A DNA stretch of 64,000 nucleotides, taken from contig NZ_KQ948853.1 in the NCBI RefSeq assembly GCF_001514215.1, positions 31,142-95,141 of the forward strand, in the 5' to 3' direction. Each line of letters begins with the position of its first letter. Position 1 is the stretch's first letter. The notes under the pieces are model-generated. The model did not search any database. It was not told the origin of the DNA and saw only the letters and a program-made list of their open reading frames with translations. Below are positions 15,637-23,467 of the stretch, piece by piece. Source of the stretch: Streptomyces bungoensis (GTDB lineage: Bacteria > Actinomycetota > Actinomycetes > Streptomycetales > Streptomycetaceae). The translations under genes and the position numbers were made by a program.

Positions 15637-17253
15637 GTGACTGACCCGAGTTCCACGGGTGCGCTCGTCTCCCGGCCCGACATCGCGCGCCTCGCAGGCG
15701 TGAAGCGCCCCGCCGTCACCAATTGGGAGCGTCGGCACGCGGACTTCCCCTCGGTGGTGAACCCGGGCGCCGACATCGAGCGGTTCCGCGCCGACGACGT
15801 GCTGGCCTGGCTCTCCGAGCGAGCCATCCCCGCGAACGCCCGGCGTCCGGGCGAGACCGTGGGCACGACCTACGGTGATCGGTTCCGCGCGGGGCTGTCC
15901 GGAGGCACCGCCGACGGGCTGCTCCGGACAGTCGAGCAGCTCGCGGGACCGGAGGCGGACCGGCTACGGGGGCCCATGCCGTTGGAGCGCTACCTCCGGT
16001 GGCTGCTGTACCTCGTCGTGAACCAGATTGCGGAACCCGACGACGGTCTGGCGAAGGCCGTGAACACCATCGGCGAGACGGTGCGAGAGAACGACCCGCC
16101 GGAGGATGTGGCCCCACGCCGCCTCTTGACCGTCCTCGCCGACGCGCTCGGCAGTACCCCCGTAGTCTCCGCGCAGGAGAGCCGAGCGGCCTTCGACCAC
16201 GTCCTGGTTCTCTGGCGGGCCGCTTACGCGCGCGAGGGTGGCGCCTTCTTCACCCCGCCCTCCGTGAGCCGCGTCATGGCCGGGGCGCTGGCCGCCGTAC
16301 GGCCTGGTGCGGTGCGCGTGCACGATCCGTACGGCCGTACCGGAGAAATGCTTGTCGCCTACCTGGACGCGGTCGCGGCGCAGGGCGACAGCGCGCTGCC
16401 CCAAGTCTGGGGCCGGGTACCCGGGCACCTGGAACGGCAGGTGGCGCAATGGAATCTGCGGGTGCACCACGGTGGTTCCGTGCGGCTGGGGGAAGGGCAG
16501 TTGACCCCGGCGCTCGACCCCTTCGCCGACCCCCCGGGCGCCTTCGATGTCTTGCTGACCAACCCGCCCTTCGGCCGACGCCTGGAGGCCATGGCTCCGC
16601 CCCCTTACTGGACCTACGGTCCTGCCCACCGGACCGAGTTCGACTGGCTGCAGTACGCCGTTTCGCTGCTCGCTCCGGAGGGGCGGGCCGCCGTACTGCT
16701 GCCGGCTGGAGCCTCCTTCAACGCCGGTGCCGCTGAGACCGTGCGTGCCGCGCTGGTGGATGCCGGTGCCGTGGAGTGCGTGATCGCGCTGCCTGCCGGG
16801 TTGTTCACGCTCTCCGCCGTCAAGACGCAGATCTGGTTCCTGCGCCCGCCCGGGTTCAAAGCGGCGGCCGACCCCGAGGTGTTGTTCGTGACGGGTGAGC
16901 ACTTGGGGCGCCGGCTCACCCGGACCCAGTGGACCCTGACCGACGACGACATCGCCCGGCTGGTGGGGGAATATGTGTCGTGGCACACGGCCCGGTCGGC
17001 CGGTCGCCCCTTCGCGGGCACTCCCGGCCTCAGCCGGGCCGTGCCGGTGCCGGACATCGCGGACCACGGCCACGGTCTGGACCCCGGTCTGTACCTAAGA
17101 CCGCCAGGTTACGGATCGGCCGCCGGTGCACCCGGCCGGGACGAGACCCGGGGCGCCCTGGCGAGGCTGTCCGAGGAGATCGCGAGCCTGCACGCGCGGG
17201 CGGAGGCGGCCGACGCCGAAGCGGCCAGGTGGCTCGGGAGGTACGGACTGTGA
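15637..17253 (+). CDS. HsdM-like N6-adenine DNA methylase with N-terminal MerR-like HTH
   Basis: This 538-residue protein begins with a winged-helix segment (RPDIARLAGVKRPAVTNWER, about 13-32). A helical HsdM-type domain follows, and the methylase core starts near residue 200 (GGAFFTPPSVSRVMAG). The catalytic motif is NPPF at 309-312. The SAM-binding motif I is degenerate, DPYGRTG (230-236) instead of DPACGTG. The GTG at 15637 is favoured because AAGGAGG lies four bases upstream; an ATG at 15622 overlapping the HEPN stop is the alternative. It would methylate adenine with the half-length specificity subunit encoded next. No restriction subunit is encoded nearby. Confidence 0.85.
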   Translation: MTDPSSTGALVSRPDIARLAGVKRPAVTNWERRHADFPSVVNPGADIERFRADDVLAWLSERAIPANARRPGETVGTTYGDRFRAGLSGGTADGLLRTVEQLAGPEADRLRGPMPLERYLRWLLYLVVNQIAEPDDGLAKAVNTIGETVRENDPPEDVAPRRLLTVLADALGSTPVVSAQESRAAFDHVLVLWRAAYAREGGAFFTPPSVSRVMAGALAAVRPGAVRVHDPYGRTGEMLVAYLDAVAAQGDSALPQVWGRVPGHLERQVAQWNLRVHHGGSVRLGEGQLTPALDPFADPPGAFDVLLTNPPFGRRLEAMAPPPYWTYGPAHRTEFDWLQYAVSLLAPEGRAAVLLPAGASFNAGAAETVRAALVDAGAVECVIALPAGLFTLSAVKTQIWFLRPPGFKAAADPEVLFVTGEHLGRRLTRTQWTLTDDDIARLVGEYVSWHTARSAGRPFAGTPGLSRAVPVPDIADHGHGLDPGLYLRPPGYGSAAGAPGRDETRGALARLSEEIASLHARAEAADAEAARWLGRYGL

Positions 17254-17903
17254 CGATGGCCGACGAACCCGCGACGCCACCCGGCTGGTCGCGCCGTCCC
17301 TTGGGTGAGCTGTGTGTGTCCATCAAAACCGGCCCGGCTCAGCGCACGGAGGACAAGGGACGAACCCGGGCGGACGGCGGAACCCCGCTCGTACTGCCCC
17401 GCGACCTGCGCGGCCGGCGGATTGTCACCGAGGATGCCGCGGCCGTACCGGCGATCCCCTGGGACCGGGCGCGTACGTTGGCGAAGTACGAGTTGGCCGA
17501 AGGAGACGTCCTGCTCACCCGGACCGGCACCGTGGGTCGTTGTGCCCTGGTCACCGGGGAGCACGCCGGCTGGCTGTTCCACCCCAACCTGGTCCGGCTC
17601 AGGCTGCCGGAGGCGGGACCGGTCGGAGCCGCGTATCTCGTCGCCTGTCTGAGCGCGACGACCGCACAGGAGTGGATCAGGACTCGAACGGCGGGCTCGG
17701 TCATCCCCTCGCTGAGCATCCGCACCTTGGGCGAGCTGCCCGTACTCCTGCCACCGGCCGCAGAGCAGGCGGCCATCGGTGCCACCCTCGCCGCCCTCGA
17801 CGACAAGATCCAGGCACACACCGAGATCGCTCGCGCGACCCGCGTTTACCGCGGCGCGCTCGCCGACGCCTTGATGAGCGGTGTCCTGTCGGCCGAGTCG
17901 TGA
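17250..17903 (+). CDS. Half-length type I specificity subunit (HsdS-like, one target-recognition domain)
   Basis: This 217-residue protein has one target-recognition domain (about 15-165), with GWSRRPLGELC at the start and YELAEGDVLLTRTGTVGRCAL in the middle. One conserved helix follows (PAAEQAAIGATLAALDDKIQ, then AHTEIARATRVYRGALADAL). Full HsdS proteins have two such halves in about 400 residues, so this one must dimerise or read a half site. The GTG start overlaps the methylase TGA (GTGA), with GGGAGG upstream. Together with HsdM it could form a methylation or DNA-scanning complex. Confidence 0.83.
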   Translation: MTMADEPATPPGWSRRPLGELCVSIKTGPAQRTEDKGRTRADGGTPLVLPRDLRGRRIVTEDAAAVPAIPWDRARTLAKYELAEGDVLLTRTGTVGRCALVTGEHAGWLFHPNLVRLRLPEAGPVGAAYLVACLSATTAQEWIRTRTAGSVIPSLSIRTLGELPVLLPPAAEQAAIGATLAALDDKIQAHTEIARATRVYRGALADALMSGVLSAES

Positions 17904-17932
17904 CACGGCCCAACCGCCCTAGACTTGGGGGT

Positions 17933-18370
17933 GTGGTGAGCACCGACTGGAAGAGCGACCTCAGGCAGCGCGGCTACCGGCTGACGCCGCAGCGGCAACT
18001 CGTGCTCGAAGCCGTGGACACCCTGGAGCACGCGACCCCCGACGCCATCCTGGGCGAGGTGCGCAAGACCGCCTCGGGGGTCAACATCTCCACCGTCTAC
18101 CGCACCCTGGAGCTGCTGGAGGAGCTGGGCCTCGTCAGCCACGCCCACCTCGGGCACGGCGCGCCCACCTACCACCTCGCCGACCGTCACCACCATCTGC
18201 ACCTGGTGTGCCGCGACTGCGAGAACGTGATCGAGGCGGACGTCGACGTGGCGGCCGAGTTCACCGAGAAGCTGCGCCGGCAGTTCGGTTTCGACACCGA
18301 CATGAAGCACTTCGCGATCTTCGGCCGCTGCAGGGACTGCTCGCTGAAGAGTTCAACCACCCCGTCGTAG
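17933..18370 (+). CDS. nur: Nickel-responsive Fur-family regulator Nur
   Basis: This 145-residue Fur-family protein has a winged-helix domain (to about 85) and a dimerisation domain. With the GTG at 17933 as residue 1, the residues reported for S. coelicolor Nur metal sites fall in place: H33, H86, H88 and H90 for nickel, and H70, H72 and H126 for the second site. CxxC pairs are seen at 93/96 and 133/136. Nur represses nickel uptake and the iron superoxide dismutase gene when nickel is present. It starts 29 bases after the HsdS-like gene but belongs to the conserved core. Start could be the next codon (17936). Confidence 0.93.
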   Translation: MVSTDWKSDLRQRGYRLTPQRQLVLEAVDTLEHATPDAILGEVRKTASGVNISTVYRTLELLEELGLVSHAHLGHGAPTYHLADRHHHLHLVCRDCENVIEADVDVAAEFTEKLRRQFGFDTDMKHFAIFGRCRDCSLKSSTTPS

Positions 18371-18379
18371 GCTGGCCGT

Positions 18380-19345
18380 ATGAAGAGCCCCCTGCTGTCC
18401 CTGCCCGGCGCCGTTCCCGCCGAGGGCGTGGACGAAGGCGTCGCCGCGCACTACGGCGACCTGTTCCGCGAGCAGCGCGCCCTCGCCGACGGCACCGGAT
18501 TCGTCGACCTCTCCCACCGCGGGGTCGTCACCGTCACCGGCGCGGACCGCCTCGGCTGGCTGCACCTGCTGCTCACCCAGCACGTCAGCGAACTGCCCCC
18601 CGGCCAGGCCACCGAGGCGCTGATCCTCTCCGCGCACGGCCACATCGAGCACGCGCTGTACCTGGTCGACGACGGCGAGACGGTCTGGGCCCACGTGGAG
18701 CCGGGCACCCAGGAGGCGCTGATCGCGTACCTGGAGTCGATGAAGTTCTTCTACCGGGTCGAGGTCGCCGACCGCACCGGCGACACCGCCGTCGTCCACC
18801 TGCCGGCCGGCTCGATCGCCGAGGTCCCCGAGGGCGCCGTCGTCCGCGAGACGGCGTACGGCCGCGACCTCTTCCTGCCGCGCGCCGACCTGGAATCCTT
18901 CGCGGCCACGGCCGGCCCCGCGGCCGGCCTGCTCGCCCACGAGGCGCTGCGCGTCGAGCACCACCGCCCCCGCCTCGGCTTCGAGACCGACCACCGCACG
19001 ATCCCGCACGAGCTGGGGTGGATCGGCCCGGCGGTGCACCTGCAGAAGGGCTGCTACCGCGGCCAGGAGACCGTGGCCCGCGTGCAGAACCTGGGCAAGC
19101 CGCCGCGCCGCCTGGTCTTCCTGCACCTCGACGGCAGCGACGTCCACCTCCCGGCCCACGGCACCGAGCTCCGCCTCGCCGACGACGGCCCCGACGGCCG
19201 CAAGGTCGGTTTCGTGACGACCTCCGTCCGCCACCACGAACTGGGGCCCATCGCCCTGGCCCTGGTCAAGCGCAACGTCCCGGTGGACGCCCGGCTGCTG
19301 GCCGGGGAGACGGCCGCGGCGCAGGAGGTCGTCGTCGAGCCGTAG
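18380..19345 (+). CDS. ygfZ: YgfZ/GcvT-type folate-binding Fe-S maintenance protein
   Basis: This 321-residue protein has the YgfZ signature KGCYRGQETVAR in its middle third, with the conserved cysteine, and the GcvT-like fold around it (GVVTVTGADRLGWLHLLLTQ near residue 60). YgfZ proteins bind tetrahydrofolate and support assembly or repair of iron-sulfur enzymes. It starts nine bases after the nur stop, so the two may be co-transcribed. It is convergent with dtd; the two stops are nine bases apart. Unlike GcvT it is not linked to glycine-cleavage genes. Confidence 0.92.
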   Translation: MKSPLLSLPGAVPAEGVDEGVAAHYGDLFREQRALADGTGFVDLSHRGVVTVTGADRLGWLHLLLTQHVSELPPGQATEALILSAHGHIEHALYLVDDGETVWAHVEPGTQEALIAYLESMKFFYRVEVADRTGDTAVVHLPAGSIAEVPEGAVVRETAYGRDLFLPRADLESFAATAGPAAGLLAHEALRVEHHRPRLGFETDHRTIPHELGWIGPAVHLQKGCYRGQETVARVQNLGKPPRRLVFLHLDGSDVHLPAHGTELRLADDGPDGRKVGFVTTSVRHHELGPIALALVKRNVPVDARLLAGETAAAQEVVVEP

Positions 19346-19354
19346 CCGGGGCGG

Positions 19355-19780
19355 TCAGATCTCCAGCAGCACGGTGAAGGGCCCGTCGTTCGTCAGGGAC
19401 ACCCGCATCGCCGCCCCGAACCGGCCCGTCGCCACCGTCGCCCCCAGCGCGCGCAGCCGAGCCACCACCTCGTCCACCAGCGGCTCGGCGACGTCGCCGG
19501 GGGCGGCCGCGTTCCAGGTGGGGCGGCGGCCCTTGCGGGCGTCACCGTAGAGGGTGAACTGGCTGATCACGAGCAGCGGGGCGCCGACGTCGCTGCACGA
19601 CTTCTCGTCCCGCAGCATCCGGATCGACCACAGCTTGCGGGCGAGCCGGTCCGCCTTCTCCTCGGTGTCCTCGTGGGTCACGCCGACCAGGACGCACAGG
19701 CCCTCGCCCTCGATCGCGCCCACCGTCTCGCCGTCCACGACGACGCTCGCACCGTCCACCCGCTGCACCACCGCACGCAT
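19355..19780 (-). CDS. dtd: D-aminoacyl-tRNA deacylase
   Basis: This 141-residue enzyme begins [20 protein letters not shown]. It has the two DTD motifs: SQFTLYGD near residue 80 and [11 protein letters not shown] at the C-terminus, equivalent to the family SQxTL and NxGPxT. It hydrolyses D-amino acids from mischarged tRNA and glycine from tRNA-Ala. Length matches the family. The ATG used here starts the conserved first strand; upstream in-frame codons are not conserved in type. It is divergent from rsiG across about 160 bases. Confidence 0.95.
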   Translation of the reverse strand: MRAVVQRVDGASVVVDGETVGAIEGEGLCVLVGVTHEDTEEKADRLARKLWSIRMLRDEKSCSDVGAPLLVISQFTLYGDARKGRRPTWNAAAPGDVAEPLVDEVVARLRALGATVATGRFGAAMRVSLTNDGPFTVLLEI

Positions 19781-19939
19781 GCGGACCATCATGCCGGGTG
19801 CCCCGGAGACGGACAGAGGGACCCCATTATTGATCCTTAAGCCCCCATCTGGGGCTGTTCGGGGGCACTGAGTCACTTAGGGACCGGTTGGGGTGGCACG
19901 ATGCTGGCACACGCCGGTCGAGGGGACGGTCACAAGCAC

Positions 19940-20533
19940 ATGAGCACACCCAGTGTCAGCGGGTGGTTGGACATCCACCGCCCGCCCGCACAGCGCGCCG
20001 ACGGCCCCGCGGGCCCGGTCCTGCCCGTGGAGCAGCCGGAGCACGACCTGGCCCGGCTGAGCCTGCCCGAACTGCGCGCCCTGCGCCGCGACGCCCAGCG
20101 CGACGAGGCGGACCTCAGCTACGTGCGGCGGCTGCTGCAGGGCCGGATCGACATCCTGCGCGCGGAACTGGCCCGGCGCGGCCGGGCGTCCGTGCCGGCG
20201 CCGGTGGACGCCTCCCTGGTGGAGCGGCTCCCGGAGATCCTCACCGACGCCCCGGCCCGCCAGCGCTCCTCGGCCCGCCACGTCACGCTCGGGCCGCCCC
20301 ACAACGAGGAGTACGGGCAGCTGGCCGCCGAGATGCTCGCCGAGGTGGAGCTGTCCGACCTCGAGGCCCGGACCGACCTGGAACTGAGCACCGCGATGGG
20401 CCGCCTGGTCCGCTACGAGCAGGACATCTCCCTGCGCCGCCACCGTCTGCAGCGCACGACCGACGACTGCAGCGGGGAGATCGCGCGCCGGTACCGGGAG
20501 GGTGAGGCGCAGGTGGACGACCTGCTGACCTGA
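19940..20533 (+). CDS. rsiG: RsiG, c-di-GMP-armed anti-sigma factor for WhiG
   Basis: This 197-residue protein is mostly one long antiparallel helical hairpin. Each helix carries the published RsiG c-di-GMP signature E(X)3S(X)2R(X)3Q(X)3D: EADLSYVRRLLQGRID in the first and EQDISLRRHRLQRTTD in the second. RsiG holds the sporulation sigma factor WhiG inactive when two c-di-GMP molecules are bound between the helices. Two starts are possible: the ATG at 19940 (MSTPSVSGWLD) and an upstream ATG at 19901 preceded by GGGG. I prefer the shorter product. The gene is monocistronic here; the WhiG gene is elsewhere. Confidence 0.92.
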   Translation: MSTPSVSGWLDIHRPPAQRADGPAGPVLPVEQPEHDLARLSLPELRALRRDAQRDEADLSYVRRLLQGRIDILRAELARRGRASVPAPVDASLVERLPEILTDAPARQRSSARHVTLGPPHNEEYGQLAAEMLAEVELSDLEARTDLELSTAMGRLVRYEQDISLRRHRLQRTTDDCSGEIARRYREGEAQVDDLLT

Positions 20534-20627
20534 GCCCTCCTGACCCGAGGCGTGCCGGCCCGAGACGGCGGGGCCGCGGGGGATATTCGGGCGACACCGT
20601 CCGGGCGGCGCGCCTACGGTGACCCCC

Positions 20628-21869
20628 ATGACGAACGACGTCCGCACCGTCACCGAGGCCGGCTTCGAGGACTGGCAGCGCGCCCTGTCCACCGGGTTCC
20701 TGCGGGAGCCGGTGCTGACCGCGGAGCAACTGGACGCGCGGCGCCGGCAGTTCGTGCCGGGCCGGCTGCTCGGGGGCTACGAGGACGGCCGCTGTGTGGC
20801 GACCTTCCGCTCGTTCGCGCAGGAGATCACCGCGGTCGGCGGCACGCCGGTGCCCGCGGACGCCATCTCCAACGTCACCGTCAGCCCCACCCACCGCCGC
20901 CGCGGCCTGCTGACCCGCATGATGCACCGCGACCTGGCGGCCGCCAGGGAGCGCGGCGACGTCGTGGCCACCCTGATCGCCGCCGAGTACCCGATCTACG
21001 GCCGCTTCGGCTTCGGCCCGGCCACCTGGACCACCGAGTGGACCGTGGAGGTGCCGCGGGCCGGCCTCGACCCGCGCTGGTCCGGCCCCGGGGACGGCGG
21101 CCGGATCGACCTGGTGGACGGCGAGGACGTCCGCAAGCTGGGCCCCGAACTGTACGAGCGGTTCCGCCGTGCCCAGCCGGGCGCGGTCAGCCGTGACGAA
21201 CTGTGGTGGCAGCTCCACACCGGTGCCGTCCGCACGCACGGGAACTGGACCGAGCCCTTCCATGCCGTCCACCGCTCGGCCTCCGGCGAGGTCCAGGGCC
21301 TGGTGACCTACACGTCCGACGACACCTGGAACGGCAAGCAGCCGGACCAGACCGCCTCGGTGCGAAAGCTCATAGCCACCACCCCGGCGGCCGAGCGTGC
21401 CCTGTGGCACTTCCTGTGCTCGATCGACTGGATCACCAAGGTCAGGAGCGGCTTCCGCGGCCCGGACGACCTGCTGCCCCACTACCTCCCCGACCCGCGC
21501 GCGGCCCGGGTCACCGGACAGGCCGACTGGCTCTGGGTGCGGATCCTGGACGTCGTACGGGCCCTGGAGGCGCGCACGTACGAGGGGACGGGCACGCTGG
21601 TGCTGGACGTGGTGGACGCGGACGGCCCGGCCGGCGGGCGGTTCCGGCTGGACGCCTCGCCGGACGGGGCGTCCTGCACGCCCGCCGCCGGTGCCACCGC
21701 CGATCTGACGCTGCCGGTGGCGGAGCTGGGCACCCTCTGGCTCGGCGACGAGTCGCCGGTGCGGCTCGCGGCGCTCGGCCGGGTCCGGGAAGAACGAGAG
21801 GGCGCCGCCCGGAAGGCCGACGCCCTGCTGCGTACGTCCGGGCGCCCGTGGTGCCCGGACCTGTTCTGA
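20628..21869 (+). CDS. Eis-family GNAT N-acetyltransferase
   Basis: This 413-residue protein has the three-part Eis layout. An N-terminal GNAT domain contains [19 protein letters not shown], the acetyl-CoA loop, and [12 protein letters not shown] second GNAT-like domain follows, then a C-terminal SCP2-like sterol-carrier domain ([19 protein letters not shown]). It ends with WCPDLF, matching the terminal carboxylate used as general base in Eis enzymes. Substrates in this family are amines, including aminoglycosides. TACGGT lies seven bases before the ATG and no ribosome site is visible, so the message is probably leaderless. Confidence 0.93.
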   Translation: MTNDVRTVTEAGFEDWQRALSTGFLREPVLTAEQLDARRRQFVPGRLLGGYEDGRCVATFRSFAQEITAVGGTPVPADAISNVTVSPTHRRRGLLTRMMHRDLAAARERGDVVATLIAAEYPIYGRFGFGPATWTTEWTVEVPRAGLDPRWSGPGDGGRIDLVDGEDVRKLGPELYERFRRAQPGAVSRDELWWQLHTGAVRTHGNWTEPFHAVHRSASGEVQGLVTYTSDDTWNGKQPDQTASVRKLIATTPAAERALWHFLCSIDWITKVRSGFRGPDDLLPHYLPDPRAARVTGQADWLWVRILDVVRALEARTYEGTGTLVLDVVDADGPAGGRFRLDASPDGASCTPAAGATADLTLPVAELGTLWLGDESPVRLAALGRVREEREGAARKADALLRTSGRPWCPDLF

Positions 21870-21928
21870 CCGCTTCCCTTCCTCCGCCGGCCCTGCCGCC
21901 GGCTCCGACTGGTCATCCGTAGCGAGCT

Positions 21929-22017
21929 GTTCAGTTGTGGCTGTGCGGTGTTCGGTTGTGGCTGTGCGCTGCGATGTTCGGTTGTGGCTGTGCGGGTGGT
22001 GCCGTGGTGGCTGTGCG
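21929..22017. repeat. Short direct-repeat array of a 19-base unit
   Basis: The unit GTTCGGTTGTGGCTGTGCG occurs at 21950-21968 and 21976-21994, with one mismatch at 21929-21947 and a truncated form at 22004-22017. Spacing between units varies (2 to 9 bases). It lies between the Eis-like gene and devE, with no gene inside. Confidence 0.7.
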
Positions 22018-22107
22018 CTCCGGTGACCGCCGCTGCTCCGGGCTCCCGGCTCCCCTCCGGAAGGGAGCCCGATCGGCCAACCACCGGGGAAGCTCGACCA
22101 TGTTGTT

Positions 22108-22147
22108 CAAGTTGGCCACCAACTCAACTGTACTTGTCCCCACTTGG
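22108..22147 (+). promoter_or_regulatory. Dev upstream element, copy 1 (devE)
   Basis: A 40-bp stretch matches another upstream of devA (23364-23403) at 33 of 40 positions. It starts CAAGTTGGC, continues ACCAACT and ends TTGTCCCCACTTGG. AGTTGG and CCAACT form an inverted repeat inside it. It lies 64 bases before the devE start. It is probably the operator for DevA/DevE-type GntR proteins. Confidence 0.6.
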
Positions 22148-22211
22148 GTGCGTCTCATAACCACCTTTCCGTGAACTGCCGCAAGATGGCGCGAAGTTGT
22201 AGTGTTGGGTT

Positions 22212-23123
22212 GTGGACCCGGAACTCGCCACCGCCAGTGGGCGGAAGAGGCCACAGCGGTCACGCACGTCACACCGCGAGGTGGCCGACGAACTGCGCGC
22301 CCGGATCAGGTCCGGGGTGCTGCGCCCGGGGCAGCGCATGCCCACCCAGGCCAAGCTGGCCGACGAGTTCGGGGTCGAGCGCGGTGCCGTCCGCCAGGCC
22401 CTGCGCATCCTGCAGTCCGAGCACCTGCTCACCAACGTCTCCAAGGGCAGCCCCGCCACCGTGGCCGCGGTACCGGGCCGGCGGCCCCTGCCGGCGGCCG
22501 GCCCCGCGGCGCCGCCGCAGCCCACCATGGTGGGCCTCGCCCCGCGGATCGCGGCCGCTTTCGCCGCCCCGCACGTCGAGATCGACGCCCTGTGCCTGAC
22601 CGCCGTCTCGCTCACCCTGGCGATCGGCGAGCCGCTGCGGCAGATCCACGCCGGGCAGCTGAAACCGGCCAAGATCGACGTCCGCGTGCTGCTGCCCAGC
22701 CGGAACATCGACCTCGCCTTCCCGGCCGCGGTGGATGCCGCGGACGGCGACCTGCTGCACCGGCGCTGGCTCGCCCAGCGCAACGCCCAGGGCCAGGTGC
22801 TGCGCAACAACCTGCTCGCGCTGCGCACCACGCACGGCATCGACGTGCACGTCTCGTTCCGCGCGCTGCCCCTCACCCCGCCGGTCAAGCTGTACCTGCT
22901 CAACGGCGCGGAGGCACTGTTCGCGTACTACACGCTCACCCGCCGCGAGCGCGAGATCGACCACGCGCACCTCCAGATGTACGACGCGGAGGGCACGCGG
23001 TCGATGCTGTTCGACTTCGGGCAGGGCGCGGACCTGCGCGACACGACGTTCGTGGAGCAGTCCCACCTGTGGTTCGACGCGCTGTGGGAGACGATCAGTT
23101 CGGACCTGGCGCTCACGCCGTAG
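22212..23123 (+). CDS. devE: GntR-family regulator DevE
   Basis: This 303-residue GntR-family protein has an N-terminal winged helix (VADELRARIRSGVLRPGQRM, PTQAKLADEFGVERGAVRQAL, about 24-70). A large C-terminal domain follows, shared with the neighbouring DevA (LYLLNGAEALFAYY, QSHLWFDALWETI). The pair fits S. coelicolor devE and devA, developmental regulators of aerial hyphae. The GTG start sits six bases after a TAGTGT -10 element with no ribosome site, so the message is probably leaderless, like devA. It lacks a partner gene of the devB type. Assignment between DevE and DevA rests on gene order. Confidence 0.85.
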   Translation: MDPELATASGRKRPQRSRTSHREVADELRARIRSGVLRPGQRMPTQAKLADEFGVERGAVRQALRILQSEHLLTNVSKGSPATVAAVPGRRPLPAAGPAAPPQPTMVGLAPRIAAAFAAPHVEIDALCLTAVSLTLAIGEPLRQIHAGQLKPAKIDVRVLLPSRNIDLAFPAAVDAADGDLLHRRWLAQRNAQGQVLRNNLLALRTTHGIDVHVSFRALPLTPPVKLYLLNGAEALFAYYTLTRREREIDHAHLQMYDAEGTRSMLFDFGQGADLRDTTFVEQSHLWFDALWETISSDLALTP

Positions 23124-23141
23124 CGCGCCGTCCGGCCGGCC

Positions 23142-23330
23142 TCACAGGACCGGGCCGGCGAGGAGCACCGCGAGCAGCACGGCGCCGGCGGAGCTGACCG
23201 CCGGGCTCTCGGCCTTGACGCCCACCGAGAGCAGCAGCAGGCCGAGGAGTCCGGCCGCGCCGTACCTCCACTGGACGAGCTGCTCGAAACCGACGACGAA
23301 GAGCGCGGAGAGAAGCGCGAGGGCGGGCAT
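23142..23330 (-). CDS. Small two-helix membrane protein between devE and devA
   Basis: This 62-residue protein has two hydrophobic helices (about 2-15 and 22-33) and a third weak one at the C-terminus. GGGGGAA lies upstream of the ATG. It is convergent with devE and divergent from devA, so its promoter region overlaps the 40-bp Dev element at 23364-23403. A gene in this position is known in S. coelicolor. Function is not known; the shared control region hints at co-regulation with the dev genes. Confidence 0.75.
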   Translation of the reverse strand: MPALALLSALFVVGFEQLVQWRYGAAGLLGLLLLSVGVKAESPAVSSAGAVLLAVLLAGPVL

Positions 23331-23363
23331 GGTGGTTCCCCCTTTCGGTCTGCCAACTTCGAC

Positions 23364-23403
23364 CAAGTTGGCAACCAACTATGCTTAAGTTGTCCCCACT
23401 TGG
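23364..23403 (+). promoter_or_regulatory. Dev upstream element, copy 2 (devA)
   Basis: This is the second 40-bp copy, with the same length and ends as the devE copy. AGTTGGCAACCAACT forms a compact inverted repeat at 23366-23380, and TTGTCCCCACTTGG closes the element. It lies 64 bases before the devA GTG, the same distance as at devE. DevA is reported to autoregulate, which fits an operator here. Confidence 0.65.
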
Positions 23404-23467
23404 CGTATGCTTGCAAACAACTTTGCGACAACTCCCCATAGATGGATCAGGGTTGTAGCGTTTGGTC

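Noticed and set aside
19890..19915. Sigma-54-like TGGCAC/TGGCA spacing upstream of rsiG
   Set aside because: The -12 element does not match TTGC and streptomycetes are not known to have sigma-54, so the match is most likely chance.
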